A stretch of 32,120 bases of DNA from Alphaproteobacteria bacterium (GCA_028066985.1 JALCBB010000009.1:1-32120); one strand, 5' to 3'. Positions 14,314 to 22,333 are shown, numbered from the stretch's first letter. Notes: generated by a model from the sequence alone, not told the origin. Numbers and translations: made by a program.

Positions 14314-15303
14314 ATGGCGATCGCAGGCGAGCAGCACACTTTGGACATCCCGAGTCCGCCAAGGCGCAAGAGCGCGAGATCCGAGCAGGTCTACCGAAAG
14401 GAGATGTTCCTGAGCCGGCAGCGCTCGCCCGCCGGACGCATCCCCTACAAAAGATACCTCGGCGCGCCCATTCGCTACGCGGGAGGAAAAAGCCTGGCGA
14501 CCGGAATCATCATCGAGCAGATTCCGGGCGACATACGGCGCCTCGTGTCGCCGTTCATCGGCGGCGGATCAATTGAGGTCGCCTGCGCCGTTGAAATCGG
14601 AATCCCCACCGTCGGATATGATGTGTTCGATGTCCTGACGACCTACTGGAAGGCGCAATTGCGGCATCCCGCCGCGCTTTACGAAAGGCTCTCCAGGTTC
14701 GAGGCGACTCCGGAAGAATTCCGCAGAGCCAAGGAGACCCTGCGCCAGCACTGGAAGAAGGAGAGGCGCGACCTGCACTGGCTGGATGTCGCCGCGCTTT
14801 ACTACTTCACGCACAACACCTCGTACGGCCCCGGCTTTCTCAGCTGGCCCTCCTACATCTACATGAACCAGGATCGCTACGAGAAGATGATCAAGAAGGT
14901 CGCGCAATTCGCCGCGCCGAATCTGACCGTGGAACAGGCGTCTTTCGAGACGGTGTTGCCGAAGCACCGAAACGACTTCCTGTACTGCGATCCTCCGTAC
15001 TATCTGGGGAGAGACACCAAAATGTTCCGCGGCATTTATCCGCAGCGGAATTTCCCCATCCATCACAACGGCTTCGACCACGCTCTTCTCAAGGACCTGC
15101 TCAACAGGCACAAAGGAGGCTTCCTGCTCTCGTATAACGACTGCCCGCAGATTCGGGAGTGGTATGCGGACTATGAGATTTCAACTCCGTCCTGGCAGTA
15201 TACGCTTGGTCAGGGAGAGACGCGCATCGGCAAGTATCGCCCGGACGGAAACCATGTGAAACAGTCGCACGAACTGCTTATCTATGCCCCGCCCGCAGCG
15301 TAA
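14314..15303 (+). CDS. D12-class (Dam-like) N6-adenine DNA methyltransferase
   Basis: The 329-residue protein has the alpha-class layout of Dam/DpnM enzymes: APIRYAGGKS (54-60) and PFIGGGSIEVA (80-90) form the AdoMet site near the N-terminus, and DPPY (226-229, in DFLYCDPPYYLG) is the catalytic motif later in the chain. It therefore methylates adenine N6 at a sequence I cannot predict. The frame is open from 14161, but the first 51 codons look like non-coding sequence; the ATG at 14314 is the first reasonable start, though the only GAGGAG is rather far upstream (near 14290). The next gene begins within or just after its stop and encodes a probable endonuclease, giving a type II restriction-modification pair. 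Confidence 0.88.
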   Translation: MAIAGEQHTLDIPSPPRRKSARSEQVYRKEMFLSRQRSPAGRIPYKRYLGAPIRYAGGKSLATGIIIEQIPGDIRRLVSPFIGGGSIEVACAVEIGIPTVGYDVFDVLTTYWKAQLRHPAALYERLSRFEATPEEFRRAKETLRQHWKKERRDLHWLDVAALYYFTHNTSYGPGFLSWPSYIYMNQDRYEKMIKKVAQFAAPNLTVEQASFETVLPKHRNDFLYCDPPYYLGRDTKMFRGIYPQRNFPIHHNGFDHALLKDLLNRHKGGFLLSYNDCPQIREWYADYEISTPSWQYTLGQGETRIGKYRPDGNHVKQSHELLIYAPPAA

Positions 15304-15310
15304 AAGAGCG

Positions 15311-16060
15311 ATGACTTCCAAGGCCGCTTCTGAAAAGAAGAGAGGCGGGCACAGGAAGGAGGACGAGTACGCCAGCCTCATCGGCGGAGAGGTTGAGACG
15401 GGCACCGAGAAGAAGGATGTCACAGATGCTCACGGCAGAGGGCACTCTGTGAAAGGGGGGAAGTATTCTCAGGTGTTTTTGTATTCCCGTGAACGCTTCG
15501 TGACAAACACGACATTCTGGGACATGGGATTGTCGCAGATTTTCATTGACTGCCTGGATGCGTTCCCGGATGGCTTCGATGTCTACAAAGCGGACAAATT
15601 TCGCTACAAAGAGCGGCTCAGGAAGCCGATGCGCGCGCTCGCCGACCGTCTGAACGAAGAGGGGATGCTGGAAAAATTCCTGAACAAGTCTTTTCTGGAG
15701 GCTGGCAGAGAAGATGACGGCAGGAGAGTGGATTTTCTCGCCATTAAGCGGGGAAGGATTTTCCATGTCTTCAAGGGACTTGAAGTCGGAAAAATTCTTG
15801 CGGATACCCTGCAGGTGAGAAATTCCGTGGGAAGGGGAAGCGGGCAAGTCTCGGATCAGAAGGTGCTGGTATGGCACGAGCGAAATGTGGGGGAAGTCGA
15901 GCTGCGGAACGACTCCTCCAGACATTATCGCCAGATGAAATTCCGCATGAATTTGCATCTGACAGCGGACCTCCTGATGGAGGGGCTGGGAGAGGGACAG
16001 GTCGTCAAGAATCGGGTGAGGGCGTATGGAGAGGCGACAAAAATTCCTTTTGTGCGCTGA
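15311..16060 (+). CDS. Probable type II restriction endonuclease
   Basis: A 249-residue protein encoded 7 bp after the methylase (an ATG at 15284, overlapping the methylase by 20 bp, is the alternative start). Near the N-terminus it has EVETGTEKKDVTDAHGRGHS followed by VKGGK, which fits a PD-(D/E)xK-type active site: Asp36/Asp39, then Ser46-Val-Lys48 in the place of (D/E)xK. QVFLYSRERF follows. The rest is a mixed alpha/beta protein without a named domain that I can recognise. The assignment rests on this motif and on the methylase partner. Recognition site unknown. If the (D/E) position is truly Ser, activity would need a variant metal site. Confidence 0.65.
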   Translation: MTSKAASEKKRGGHRKEDEYASLIGGEVETGTEKKDVTDAHGRGHSVKGGKYSQVFLYSRERFVTNTTFWDMGLSQIFIDCLDAFPDGFDVYKADKFRYKERLRKPMRALADRLNEEGMLEKFLNKSFLEAGREDDGRRVDFLAIKRGRIFHVFKGLEVGKILADTLQVRNSVGRGSGQVSDQKVLVWHERNVGEVELRNDSSRHYRQMKFRMNLHLTADLLMEGLGEGQVVKNRVRAYGEATKIPFVR

Positions 16061-16128
16061 ACGAGTCCTTTTTTGTATACAACTTTAAGTAGAATCACGA
16101 GTGGATGGCGGAGTTCTTGTTGTGAAAG

Positions 16129-16185
16129 CGCCGCATTGCGCTCGGCAAAGTGGGCTTCGCCCAATCTGCCTCGCGCAATGCGGCG
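16129..16185. repeat. Long perfect-ended hairpin
   Basis: CGCCGCATTGCGC and its exact complement GCGCAATGCGGCG enclose an inner stem TGGGC-TTCG-CCCA. A T-tract lies upstream on the - strand rather than downstream, so it is not a standard terminator for the zinc-ribbon gene. It resembles a REP-like element. Confidence 0.6.
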
Positions 16186-16243
16186 GAAAAAGAACACATG
16201 CCAGATGTCGGCAGATGCAATCGCCACTCCACGCCCAGTAAAT

Positions 16244-16408
16244 TCAGGCGCTTCGACAATCCTTGTTCTTTGTCTTGCCCTTACACTCGTTGCAAAGATC
16301 GGACCCGGGATGGGAATTTCTTTCGGTGTAGCCTCGTGTCGGCCAATTAGAGCAGTTTCGGCACCAGTGCCAGACATTGCTCCCACTTCTACTGCGGTAC
16401 TTCGCCAT
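16244..16408 (-). CDS. Small zinc-ribbon-like protein
   Basis: A 54-residue basic protein with two cysteine pairs: WHWCRNCSNWPT and DLCNECKGKTKNKDC. The CxxC...CxxC pattern indicates a single zinc ribbon. I know similar short proteins with a WHFC-NCSNWP core from proteobacteria, without assigned function. The start has a GGAGG seven bases upstream on the - strand. An imperfect inverted repeat, TTGATTGTCA/TCATTATCAA (16422-16441), lies just upstream and might be an operator. Easily missed because a longer antisense frame overlaps it. Confidence 0.75.
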   Translation of the reverse strand: MAKYRSRSGSNVWHWCRNCSNWPTRGYTERNSHPGSDLCNECKGKTKNKDCRSA

Positions 16409-16578
16409 AGCAGCCTCCAAGGTTGATTGTCATCATTATCAATATTCTACCACACAACAGATGATTCCGCAGCCCCTTGAAAGACAGAGAAGACACATCC
16501 CCTCTCGCGGCGTGTCATTTTCTCCGGTAGCGCGACCCCTCTAAACACCTCTCAATATGCCGGACTCTTAACATAGTG

Positions 16579-16620
16579 CAAAAATGGCGGGGGTGGCGGC
16601 TAACGCCACCACCCCCGCCC
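16579..16620 (-). terminator. Strong intrinsic terminator of the 39-residue peptide unit
   Basis: On the - strand GGCGGGGGTGG pairs with CCACCCCCGCC (16586-16619). Inner pairs around a GTTA loop give a stem of about 15 bp, followed by ATTTTTG. Confidence 0.85.
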
Positions 16621-16659
16621 GGCTCTTCGTTCCGGAGAGAACCACCCCCCTAGGGAGGG

Positions 16660-16779
16660 CTAGCTCTCTTTCTCGACAATCTTCCTCGCAGGGAGGAATA
16701 TGAGCCAAGAAAAATCACCACTTGCAACCAAAGTCACAAGCAGGATAGCCAAAACGAAGGACCTAATTTCAAAGGCCAT
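16660..16779 (-). CDS. 39-residue hydrophobic peptide, type I toxin-like
   Basis: The ORF starts MAFEIRSF and continues with a single hydrophobic segment (VLAILLVTLVASGDFSWLIF, residues 9-28), then a basic/charged tail LPARKIVEKES. It has a strong GGAGG four bases before the ATG. The ATG lies in the loop of a small hairpin (AGGCC-TTAT-GGCCT), which would hinder initiation. A consensus sigma70 promoter, a leader of about 105 nt with two hairpins, and a strong terminator make it a self-contained unit between the defence island and the aldehyde dehydrogenase operon. Size, single membrane span and translational occlusion fit a type I toxin or a small regulatory membrane peptide. I do not recognise the family. 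A + strand ORF over the same bases (16700) has a ribosome-like site but no promoter. Confidence 0.65.
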   Translation of the reverse strand: MAFEIRSFVLAILLVTLVASGDFSWLIFLPARKIVEKES

Positions 16780-16885
16780 AAGGCCTCCTTTAAATAAAAA
16801 TGAAGCCGCTCGCGACGCAAGCGGACTTCATGAACGCCCTCGGCCAGCTCCAGCACCTTGCTGGAACAGCCAAAGGCTTATTATT
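16780..16885 (-). ncRNA. Structured leader of the small-peptide transcript
   Basis: From the expected start near 16885 the leader holds one hairpin at 16842-16871 (core CCAGC/GCTGG) and a second at 16801-16830 (TGAAG...CTTCA with CCGCT/AGCGG inside), then an AU-rich stretch and the GGAGG. A possible 13-codon leader ORF (MKSACVASGFIFI) starts in the second hairpin, and its TAA stop lies next to the ribosome site of the main peptide, so translation may be coupled. Regulation is inferred from structure only. Confidence 0.5.
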
Positions 16886-16890
16886 TTTGT

Positions 16891-16919
16891 ATGATAACAC
16901 ACCTTATTCTAAATGTCAA
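16891..16919 (-). promoter_or_regulatory. Consensus sigma70 promoter of the small-peptide unit
   Basis: On the - strand a perfect TTGACA (16914-16919), 17 bases, TATCAT (16891-16896). It is among the best promoter matches in the window. Confidence 0.8.
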
Positions 16920-16952
16920 CAGCTGAATTGCAATTACCCATCAAAATTGTAA

Positions 16953-17039
16953 TTTTTGCGGGCTAGCCCGCACCCGTCTGCTGGCATCGCTCGCTTGAGC
17001 CGACGCCATGAGTGTCTCAGTCAATCTCCCACTAATGCC
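16953..17039 (-). repeat. R1 dispersed repeat, copy f
   Basis: The copy runs on the - strand from GGCATTAGTGGGAG to GCGGGCTAGCCCGC and an A-tract. The conserved outer flank is very clear here (17040-17067), reading TTAAGGAGATAGCGAAGCGC on the - strand. It ends about 20 bp before the aldehyde dehydrogenase start. Confidence 0.9.
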
Positions 17040-17088
17040 ATAAATCGCGCTTCGCTATCTCCTTAATTTTTTATGCTAAAATGGCGCC

Positions 17089-18531
17089 ATGGCAAACTCC
17101 TTCGACAACTTCATCGCGGGCGAGTGGATCAACGGCGAGTCATACCTCGAAAACCGCAGCCCCTCCGACACCTCGGACCTCATCGGCCTCTACGCCCAGG
17201 CCTCCAGAAAACACCTGGAAACCGCCCTCCAGGCCGCCCGCGAAGCCGCGAAACTCACCCGCGACATCCCCCTCGAAACCAGACAAAACGCCCTCGCACA
17301 GATCGGACGCGAACTCGTCAGCCGCGCCGGCGAACTCGGCACGCTCCTCAGCCGCGAAGAAGGCAAACCCCTCGCCGAAGGACAGGCCGAAGTCAAACGC
17401 GCCGGCCAGTTCTTCGACTACTACGCCGCCGAAGTCCTGCGCCAGGAAGGCATCGCCATCGACTCCGTGCGCCCCGGCGTTGAAATAGAGGCGCGCCACG
17501 AGCCGATGGGCGTGGTCGCCGTCATCTCGCCGTGGAACTTTCCCGCCGCCACCGCCTCCTGGAAAATCGCCCCCGCCCTCGCCTTCGGAAACGCCGTCAT
17601 CTGGAAACCCGCCAGCCAGACTCCCGCCACCGCGCACGCCCTCGCCGAAATCATCTCGCGCGCCGGCCTCCCCGCCGGCGCCTTCCAATTGCTCATGGGA
17701 AGCGGCGGCGAAATCGGCGACGCCCTCGCCTCGCACGCCGGCGTCAACGCGATCTCCTTCACCGGCTCCGTCGCCACAGGACGCCGCATCGCCGCCGCCG
17801 CCGCGCAAAACCTCACCCGAATACAACTGGAACTCGGCTCCAAGAACGCCGTCCTCGTCGCCGACGACGCCGACCTCAGCCTCGCCCTGGAAGCATGCCT
17901 CGCCGGCGCATACTCCGGCAGCGGACAAAAATGCACGGCGTCCTCGCGCATTCTCGTCGACCGCGCCGTCCACGACGAGTTTGTCGCCCGCCTCGCCGAG
18001 CGCGTCGCCGCGCTCAGAGTCGGACACGCCCTGGATAAAGAAACGCAGGTCGGTCCGGTCGTCAGCGCCGGGCAACTCGCCGCCAACCTCGCCTGGATGG
18101 AAAAAATCCGCGCCTCCGACGCGAAAGTCCTCTGCGGCGGCGACGCCCTCAAACTCAAACACGACGGACACTACATGTCGCCCGCCCTCGTCGCCGAAAG
18201 CCGCAACGACATGGACTTCAACCGCGAAGAACTCTTCGCGCCGATCGCCGCCGTCCAGAAGACGGACAGTTACGAAGAGGGCATCGCCGTCGTCAACGAC
18301 ACCGACACCGGGCTTGTCGCGGCGATTTTCACGGCGTCGCTCGCTCGCGCGCGGCATTTTCAGAGACACGCCGAGACCGGCTGTGTTTCGGTCAATCTGC
18401 CGACGGCGGGCACCGACTACCATGTCCCGTTCGGCGGACGCAAGAACTCGTCCCTCGGCGCGCGCGAGCAGGGACGCGCCGCCGTCCAGTTCTACACCCA
18501 GACCAAGACCACCTACTCGCGCGCGGGCTGA
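17089..18531 (+). CDS. NAD(P)-dependent aldehyde dehydrogenase, ketoglutarate semialdehyde type
   Basis: A complete 480-residue ALDH-superfamily enzyme that oxidises an aldehyde to an acid. The cofactor and catalytic motifs are all present: SPWNFPAA, FTGSVATGR, LELGSKN with Glu248, and GSGQKCTASS with the nucleophile Cys282, plus the C-terminal FGGRKNSSLGAREQG. The QKCTASSR context is typical of 2,5-dioxovalerate (alpha-ketoglutarate semialdehyde) dehydrogenases, which feed sugar-acid or hydroxyproline breakdown into 2-oxoglutarate; this substrate is an inference. Codons are strongly C-ending at the start and less so later. It heads a run with an M19 dipeptidase and two unknown proteins, which suggests amino-acid or peptide catabolism. 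Confidence 0.88.
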   Translation: MANSFDNFIAGEWINGESYLENRSPSDTSDLIGLYAQASRKHLETALQAAREAAKLTRDIPLETRQNALAQIGRELVSRAGELGTLLSREEGKPLAEGQAEVKRAGQFFDYYAAEVLRQEGIAIDSVRPGVEIEARHEPMGVVAVISPWNFPAATASWKIAPALAFGNAVIWKPASQTPATAHALAEIISRAGLPAGAFQLLMGSGGEIGDALASHAGVNAISFTGSVATGRRIAAAAAQNLTRIQLELGSKNAVLVADDADLSLALEACLAGAYSGSGQKCTASSRILVDRAVHDEFVARLAERVAALRVGHALDKETQVGPVVSAGQLAANLAWMEKIRASDAKVLCGGDALKLKHDGHYMSPALVAESRNDMDFNREELFAPIAAVQKTDSYEEGIAVVNDTDTGLVAAIFTASLARARHFQRHAETGCVSVNLPTAGTDYHVPFGGRKNSSLGAREQGRAAVQFYTQTKTTYSRAG

Positions 18532-18543
18532 AACGAAACGAAG

Positions 18544-19521
18544 ATGGCGCCGGCGCATCGCATTGACTGTCTCCAGTACGCCGCCTGGTCGCCGCGCATT
18601 TTTGAAGAGATGGCCGCGGGCGGACTCCACGCGGTGCATGCGACCGTCGCCTATCACGAGAATTTCCGCGAGACCGTCGCGCGTCTTGAGGAGTGGAATC
18701 GCTTCTTCGCGCGCAACCCCGAACGAATTCTGCGCGGACGCGACGCCGCCGATGTCCGCCGCGCGCGCGAGACCGGACGCACCGCGATCTTCTTCGGCGC
18801 CCAGAACTGCTCCCCGATAGAAGACGACCTCGGACTCGTTGAGGTCTGCCGCGATCTCGGTCTTCGCTTCATGCAATTGACCTACAACAACCAGTCGCCC
18901 CTCGCCGCCGGATACCTTGAGGAGCGCGACTGCGGCGTCACCCGTTTCGGACGCGAAGTCATCGCCGAGATGAATCGCGTCGGTCTGGTCGTGGATATGA
19001 GTCATTCGGGCGAGCGTTCCACGCTTGAGGCGATTGAGATTTCGGAGCGTCCGGTGGCGATCACGCATGCGAATCCGGCGCGCTGGCGCGAGACGCCGCG
19101 CAACAAGTCCGAGGAGGTCATCGCGGCGCTGGCGGCGGGCGGCGGCGTGATGGGTTTTTCGCTGTATCCGCATCATATGAAGGACGGCGGCGCGTGCCGG
19201 CTGGACGACTTCTGCCGAATGGTCGCCGAGACTGTGGAACGGCACGGCGCGGAGAGTTTCGGCATCGGCTCCGATCTTTGTCAGGGACACGGCGGCGATG
19301 TTCTCGCCTGGATGCGCGACGGACGCTGGCGCTTCGGCAAGGATGACAGCGACAGCGCGGAATTTCCGCCGCAGCCGGAGTGGTTTCGCACGAACGCCGA
19401 CTTCCCCAATCTCGCCGAGGGACTTCGCAAGGTCGGGTTTAATGAAAGCGAGACGGACGCGCTCCTCGGCGAAAACTGGCTGCGATTTTTTGAGTCGTCC
19501 TTCACGCCGCGAGACGAATGA
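18544..19521 (+). CDS. Membrane dipeptidase (M19) family protein
   Basis: A 325-residue TIM-barrel hydrolase of the M19 renal dipeptidase family. Visible motifs are GAQNCSPIEDDLGLV, QLTYNNQSPLAAG, FGREVIAEMNRVGLVVDMSHSG, the second-metal histidine ITHANPARW, RNKSEEVIAAL and GIGSDLCQGHGGD. The canonical N-terminal metal pair HxD is not seen: the corresponding place reads RIDCLQY, as in a subfamily that has D-LQY here. Substrate preference may therefore differ from true dipeptidases. It starts 12 bp after the aldehyde dehydrogenase stop, and its stop overlaps the next gene by ATGA, so the genes are co-transcribed and probably co-translated. No signal peptide is visible, so the protein is likely cytosolic. 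Confidence 0.85.
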   Translation: MAPAHRIDCLQYAAWSPRIFEEMAAGGLHAVHATVAYHENFRETVARLEEWNRFFARNPERILRGRDAADVRRARETGRTAIFFGAQNCSPIEDDLGLVEVCRDLGLRFMQLTYNNQSPLAAGYLEERDCGVTRFGREVIAEMNRVGLVVDMSHSGERSTLEAIEISERPVAITHANPARWRETPRNKSEEVIAALAAGGGVMGFSLYPHHMKDGGACRLDDFCRMVAETVERHGAESFGIGSDLCQGHGGDVLAWMRDGRWRFGKDDSDSAEFPPQPEWFRTNADFPNLAEGLRKVGFNESETDALLGENWLRFFESSFTPRDE

Positions 19522-21629
19522 CGGCAGACCCGGCGACAGGCTTGACGGCGGAGCATCGCGCGCCCGGCGAGGTGATGCGTCTGGCGCGGATGGGGTCGGC
19601 GTTTCCGACGCGCATCAGTTTCATGCGGAGTCTGGTGCGGCGGCTGGCGTCCGGCGGCGGCGCGGTGCGTCGCGTCCTCTGGGAGATGGACGACAACGGC
19701 TACGGCCGCGCCGTCTATTCGCTCAGCATTGACGGACGCGACTACAGTCTTGTCGCTTTTTCCGGCGCGCTGGATTCCGAGCAGCGCACCGACCGCGTGA
19801 TCGCCGAGGCGTGGGACGCGAGTTTCGTTCTGTTTGACGGTGTTCCCGGCGCGGATGATATCGCGCGTCTTGAGGCGCGCGCGCCGAAGCAGGAGGCGGC
19901 GCTGTTTTCGGAGCGCGAACTTGTGCTGAGCCGCGCGAACAAGTCGGTGCGCGCGTTTGAGCATACGGTCGCGTGTCTCGCGGAGGGCAGACAGCCCGAC
20001 GCCGCGCTTGTCAACGACACGGGGTATCTGATGCGGACGACCGCGGTGTACGGCAACGGCAAGTTCGGCGTGCGCGACCGTTCGCGTGACGCGGCGCCTC
20101 TGCTGACGGCGCCGTTTCGCGCGGAGTTGCTGGCGGTGTGGCTGATTCGCGGTTTTTCGCATGACCTTGTTGAGCATGTGGCGGCGCGGCGGAATCCGGG
20201 TCGTGCTGTTAAATTGTCGCCGGAGTTGCGGCGGCATCTCGGCATCGGCAATTCCACGGGTTTGGGGATGGCGCCGTTTCTGGTGTCGCATCCGACGCTT
20301 CTGCATCGCTGGATTCGCGCGCGCGAGGAGGCTTTATTGCGCGCGCGACGGCTTGAGACGCTTTCGGCGGCGCACATCGCGCTGTTGCGGCGGCTGATTG
20401 TTCGGGCGCGGAGTCATCTGGGGCAGTGGAATGTCCGTGACGAGAGACAAATGGCGCGGATTTTTGTTCTGCGCCGCGAGTGGGACGAACTTGCCGTCCT
20501 CGCGACGGACGAATTTTTAGCGCTGCCGCGCGCCAACGAGAGACTTTTCGCTTTCGCGCGCGCGCGTTCGCCGGAATTTCAGGAACTTGTGGTTTCGCTG
20601 ATACTTGAGCCGTGCGGAGAGATCATTGACGACCTTGCCGACGAGATGGGTTCGGCGGGCGAGTCTGCGCTGGCGCCGGCGATGACGCTTGGCGAACTTC
20701 GTTCGCGTCTGCGGCGCGACTACGGGTGGGCGCTGGAGGCGGATCTTGCCCTGCCGCGCGCGCGTCATCAGTTCTGGTATGTGTCGCAGGAGAAACTTGA
20801 GCCGCGGATCGGCGAGCGAGCGAGCGAGGCGGGCGCGGAGAAGGAACTGCCGCTGGACATTGTGGCGCGTATTCAGTCTCTGGCGCGCGACCTTGAGAAT
20901 GATCTTGACGGGGACGACAACGACGGCGCCGTTAATGTCGACAGCAAGGACAACAACGGCGGCGCCGTTAATGTGTCTGTTAATATGGACGATAACGGGG
21001 GCGGTTATATGTCCAAAGATATGGACAATGACGGCGCCGTTAATGTGTCCAAGAATATGGACGACGACAGGGACAATAACGCGGGCGGTTATATGTCCAA
21101 AAACAACGCGTCCAAAAAGGTCGGCGGCGGCGCGGATGACATTGACGACAAAAACGGCGCCGTCAATGTGTCTGTTAATATGGACGACAACGGCGGCGCC
21201 GTTAATGTGTCCGACAATATGGACAATAACGGGGGCGGTTATATGTCCAAAAGCATTGACAACGACGGCGCCGTTAATGTCGATGACAATGTGGACGGCG
21301 GCAGTCGTCCATTAAAAAGTCAAAGCGTCGCGGAATTCCTCATCCGCCGCCCGCAGCACCGCTACGCCGTCCGCCGCGTCCAGAACACCCTCGCCTACAG
21401 CGAAATCCGCGACAACCTCACCGACCGGCACAGCCTCGCCATTGACATGCTCCGCCTCAAACTCGCCTTCTTCGGCGCCACCAAGTTTGACCCCAAGTCC
21501 GACCGCTGGACACGCATCACCCTCTTCCAGGGCGCGCCATGCGCCGCCGACATCGCCGAAAAAAACGCCGACGACTGGTGGATGCCCGTCCTCAATAACG
21601 GCGGCAGCGGCGACAACGCCGGCGAATGA
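19518..21629 (+). CDS. Large conserved-looking protein of unknown function with a repeat insert
   Basis: A 703-residue protein that I do not recognise as a named enzyme. The N-terminal part (residues 1-455) is an ordinary mixed fold with segments such as PTRISFMRSLVRRL, RAVYSLSIDGRDYSLVAFS and GKFGVRDR. Residues about 461-596 are a low-complexity Asp/Asn/Gly insert of repeated blocks (GAVNVS, NMDDNGG, GYMSK). The last 105 residues (SVAEFLIRRPQHRYAVRRVQNT...) return to normal sequence and probably belong to the same domain set. It overlaps both neighbours by ATGA, so it belongs to the aldehyde dehydrogenase-dipeptidase operon and probably serves the same catabolic pathway. Composition switches from G/T-rich before the insert to C-rich after it. 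Confidence 0.75.
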   Translation: MTADPATGLTAEHRAPGEVMRLARMGSAFPTRISFMRSLVRRLASGGGAVRRVLWEMDDNGYGRAVYSLSIDGRDYSLVAFSGALDSEQRTDRVIAEAWDASFVLFDGVPGADDIARLEARAPKQEAALFSERELVLSRANKSVRAFEHTVACLAEGRQPDAALVNDTGYLMRTTAVYGNGKFGVRDRSRDAAPLLTAPFRAELLAVWLIRGFSHDLVEHVAARRNPGRAVKLSPELRRHLGIGNSTGLGMAPFLVSHPTLLHRWIRAREEALLRARRLETLSAAHIALLRRLIVRARSHLGQWNVRDERQMARIFVLRREWDELAVLATDEFLALPRANERLFAFARARSPEFQELVVSLILEPCGEIIDDLADEMGSAGESALAPAMTLGELRSRLRRDYGWALEADLALPRARHQFWYVSQEKLEPRIGERASEAGAEKELPLDIVARIQSLARDLENDLDGDDNDGAVNVDSKDNNGGAVNVSVNMDDNGGGYMSKDMDNDGAVNVSKNMDDDRDNNAGGYMSKNNASKKVGGGADDIDDKNGAVNVSVNMDDNGGAVNVSDNMDNNGGGYMSKSIDNDGAVNVDDNVDGGSRPLKSQSVAEFLIRRPQHRYAVRRVQNTLAYSEIRDNLTDRHSLAIDMLRLKLAFFGATKFDPKSDRWTRITLFQGAPCAADIAEKNADDWWMPVLNNGGSGDNAGE
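20898..21305 (+). repeat. In-frame palindromic repeat array inside the unknown gene
   Basis: About 400 bp are built from alternating modules: GGCGCCGTTAATGTGTC..., and a hairpin-forming ATGGACRATAACGGGGGCGG followed by TTATATGTCCAAA. The second module is an inverted repeat (TGGAC...GTCCA). It resembles the hairpin in the spacer between R1 copies j and k (TGGACGGACAACGGGCGGCT then GGTTCGTCCA). All modules keep the reading frame. Confidence 0.8.
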
Positions 21630-22333
21630 CCCGCTCGCGCAGCCAGACCACGCAACTGCTCAGGCACGCCGCCCTCGGACGCGCGCTCCCCCACGGACTC
21701 GCCGACGACCTCGCCGAAGCCGCCGTCACCCTCCTCGCCGCCGGCGAAAACGGCGCCGCCGCCCTGCTCGCCGCGCTCCTCGCCGATGTCGCCGAACCGC
21801 CGCCGCCGCGCCTCCGCTTTGAAGAACGGCGCATCATCGCGGACGGCGCCTCAACCCTCTGGCACGGACTCGCCGCCTGCGAACTCGCCCTCGCCGAAAA
21901 AAAAGACATTCACATCCGCCGTCCCGACCAGCCGATGCTCCTGCTCGCCGTCGCGCTCCTCGCCGCCGCGCGATACGACACGCGAATTCTGCTCTCCTTT
22001 AATAATGACGGCGACGGCGGGGACAATGACAAGGACAATGACGGCGACAACGACGGGACGACAATGCGGCTCTCCCTGCCGCCGCCCGAAGGACAACTGC
22101 GGCTTCCGCGCGCCGTCCCCGAACAGCCCGCCGTCGCCGTCCTCCAGGTCGCGTCCGAACCCGCGGCAGGGGAGACAAAAAAGGCGGCGGAAACTTTGAC
22201 CGCGCCGCGCCGCTTCTCCCTCGCGCCCGACCTGCAAAGCCGCCTGGAAACGCTCGCGCAAAACGCCTTCGTGCCGCCGAGCGGAACCTCGCGCGCGACC
22301 GGCGCCGGCGCCGGACAGATAGACAACGACTGA
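21626..22333 (+). CDS. Unknown protein, last gene of the catabolic run
   Basis: A 235-residue protein starting in an ATGA overlap with the 703-residue gene. It is Ala/Leu-rich and largely helical at the N-terminus (LLRHAALGRALPHGLADDLAEAAVTLLAAGENGAAALLAALL). The middle contains an Asp/Asn run (NNDGDGGDNDKDNDGDND), again a low-complexity expansion. The C-terminus (PRRFSLAPDLQSRLETLAQNAFVPPSGTSRATGAGAGQIDND) is conserved-looking. No membrane segment or catalytic motif can be named. It may be one of the uncharacterised small proteins that accompany M19-type dipeptidase genes, but I cannot confirm this. Tight overlap suggests it acts together with the 703-residue protein. Confidence 0.7.
   Translation: MTRSRSQTTQLLRHAALGRALPHGLADDLAEAAVTLLAAGENGAAALLAALLADVAEPPPPRLRFEERRIIADGASTLWHGLAACELALAEKKDIHIRRPDQPMLLLAVALLAAARYDTRILLSFNNDGDGGDNDKDNDGDNDGTTMRLSLPPPEGQLRLPRAVPEQPAVAVLQVASEPAAGETKKAAETLTAPRRFSLAPDLQSRLETLAQNAFVPPSGTSRATGAGAGQIDND

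Noticed and set aside
15925-16386. 153-residue - strand frame
   Set aside because: It overlaps the zinc-ribbon gene in another frame; the smaller gene has the cysteine pattern and the GGAGG.
16700-16894. 64-residue + strand ORF opposite the hydrophobic peptide
   Set aside because: It has a ribosome-like GGAGG but no promoter, and it runs through the leader hairpins; the - strand has promoter, ribosome site and terminator.
17140-19290. 716-residue open frame on the - strand
   Set aside because: It overlaps the aldehyde dehydrogenase and dipeptidase genes, which carry complete catalytic motifs.
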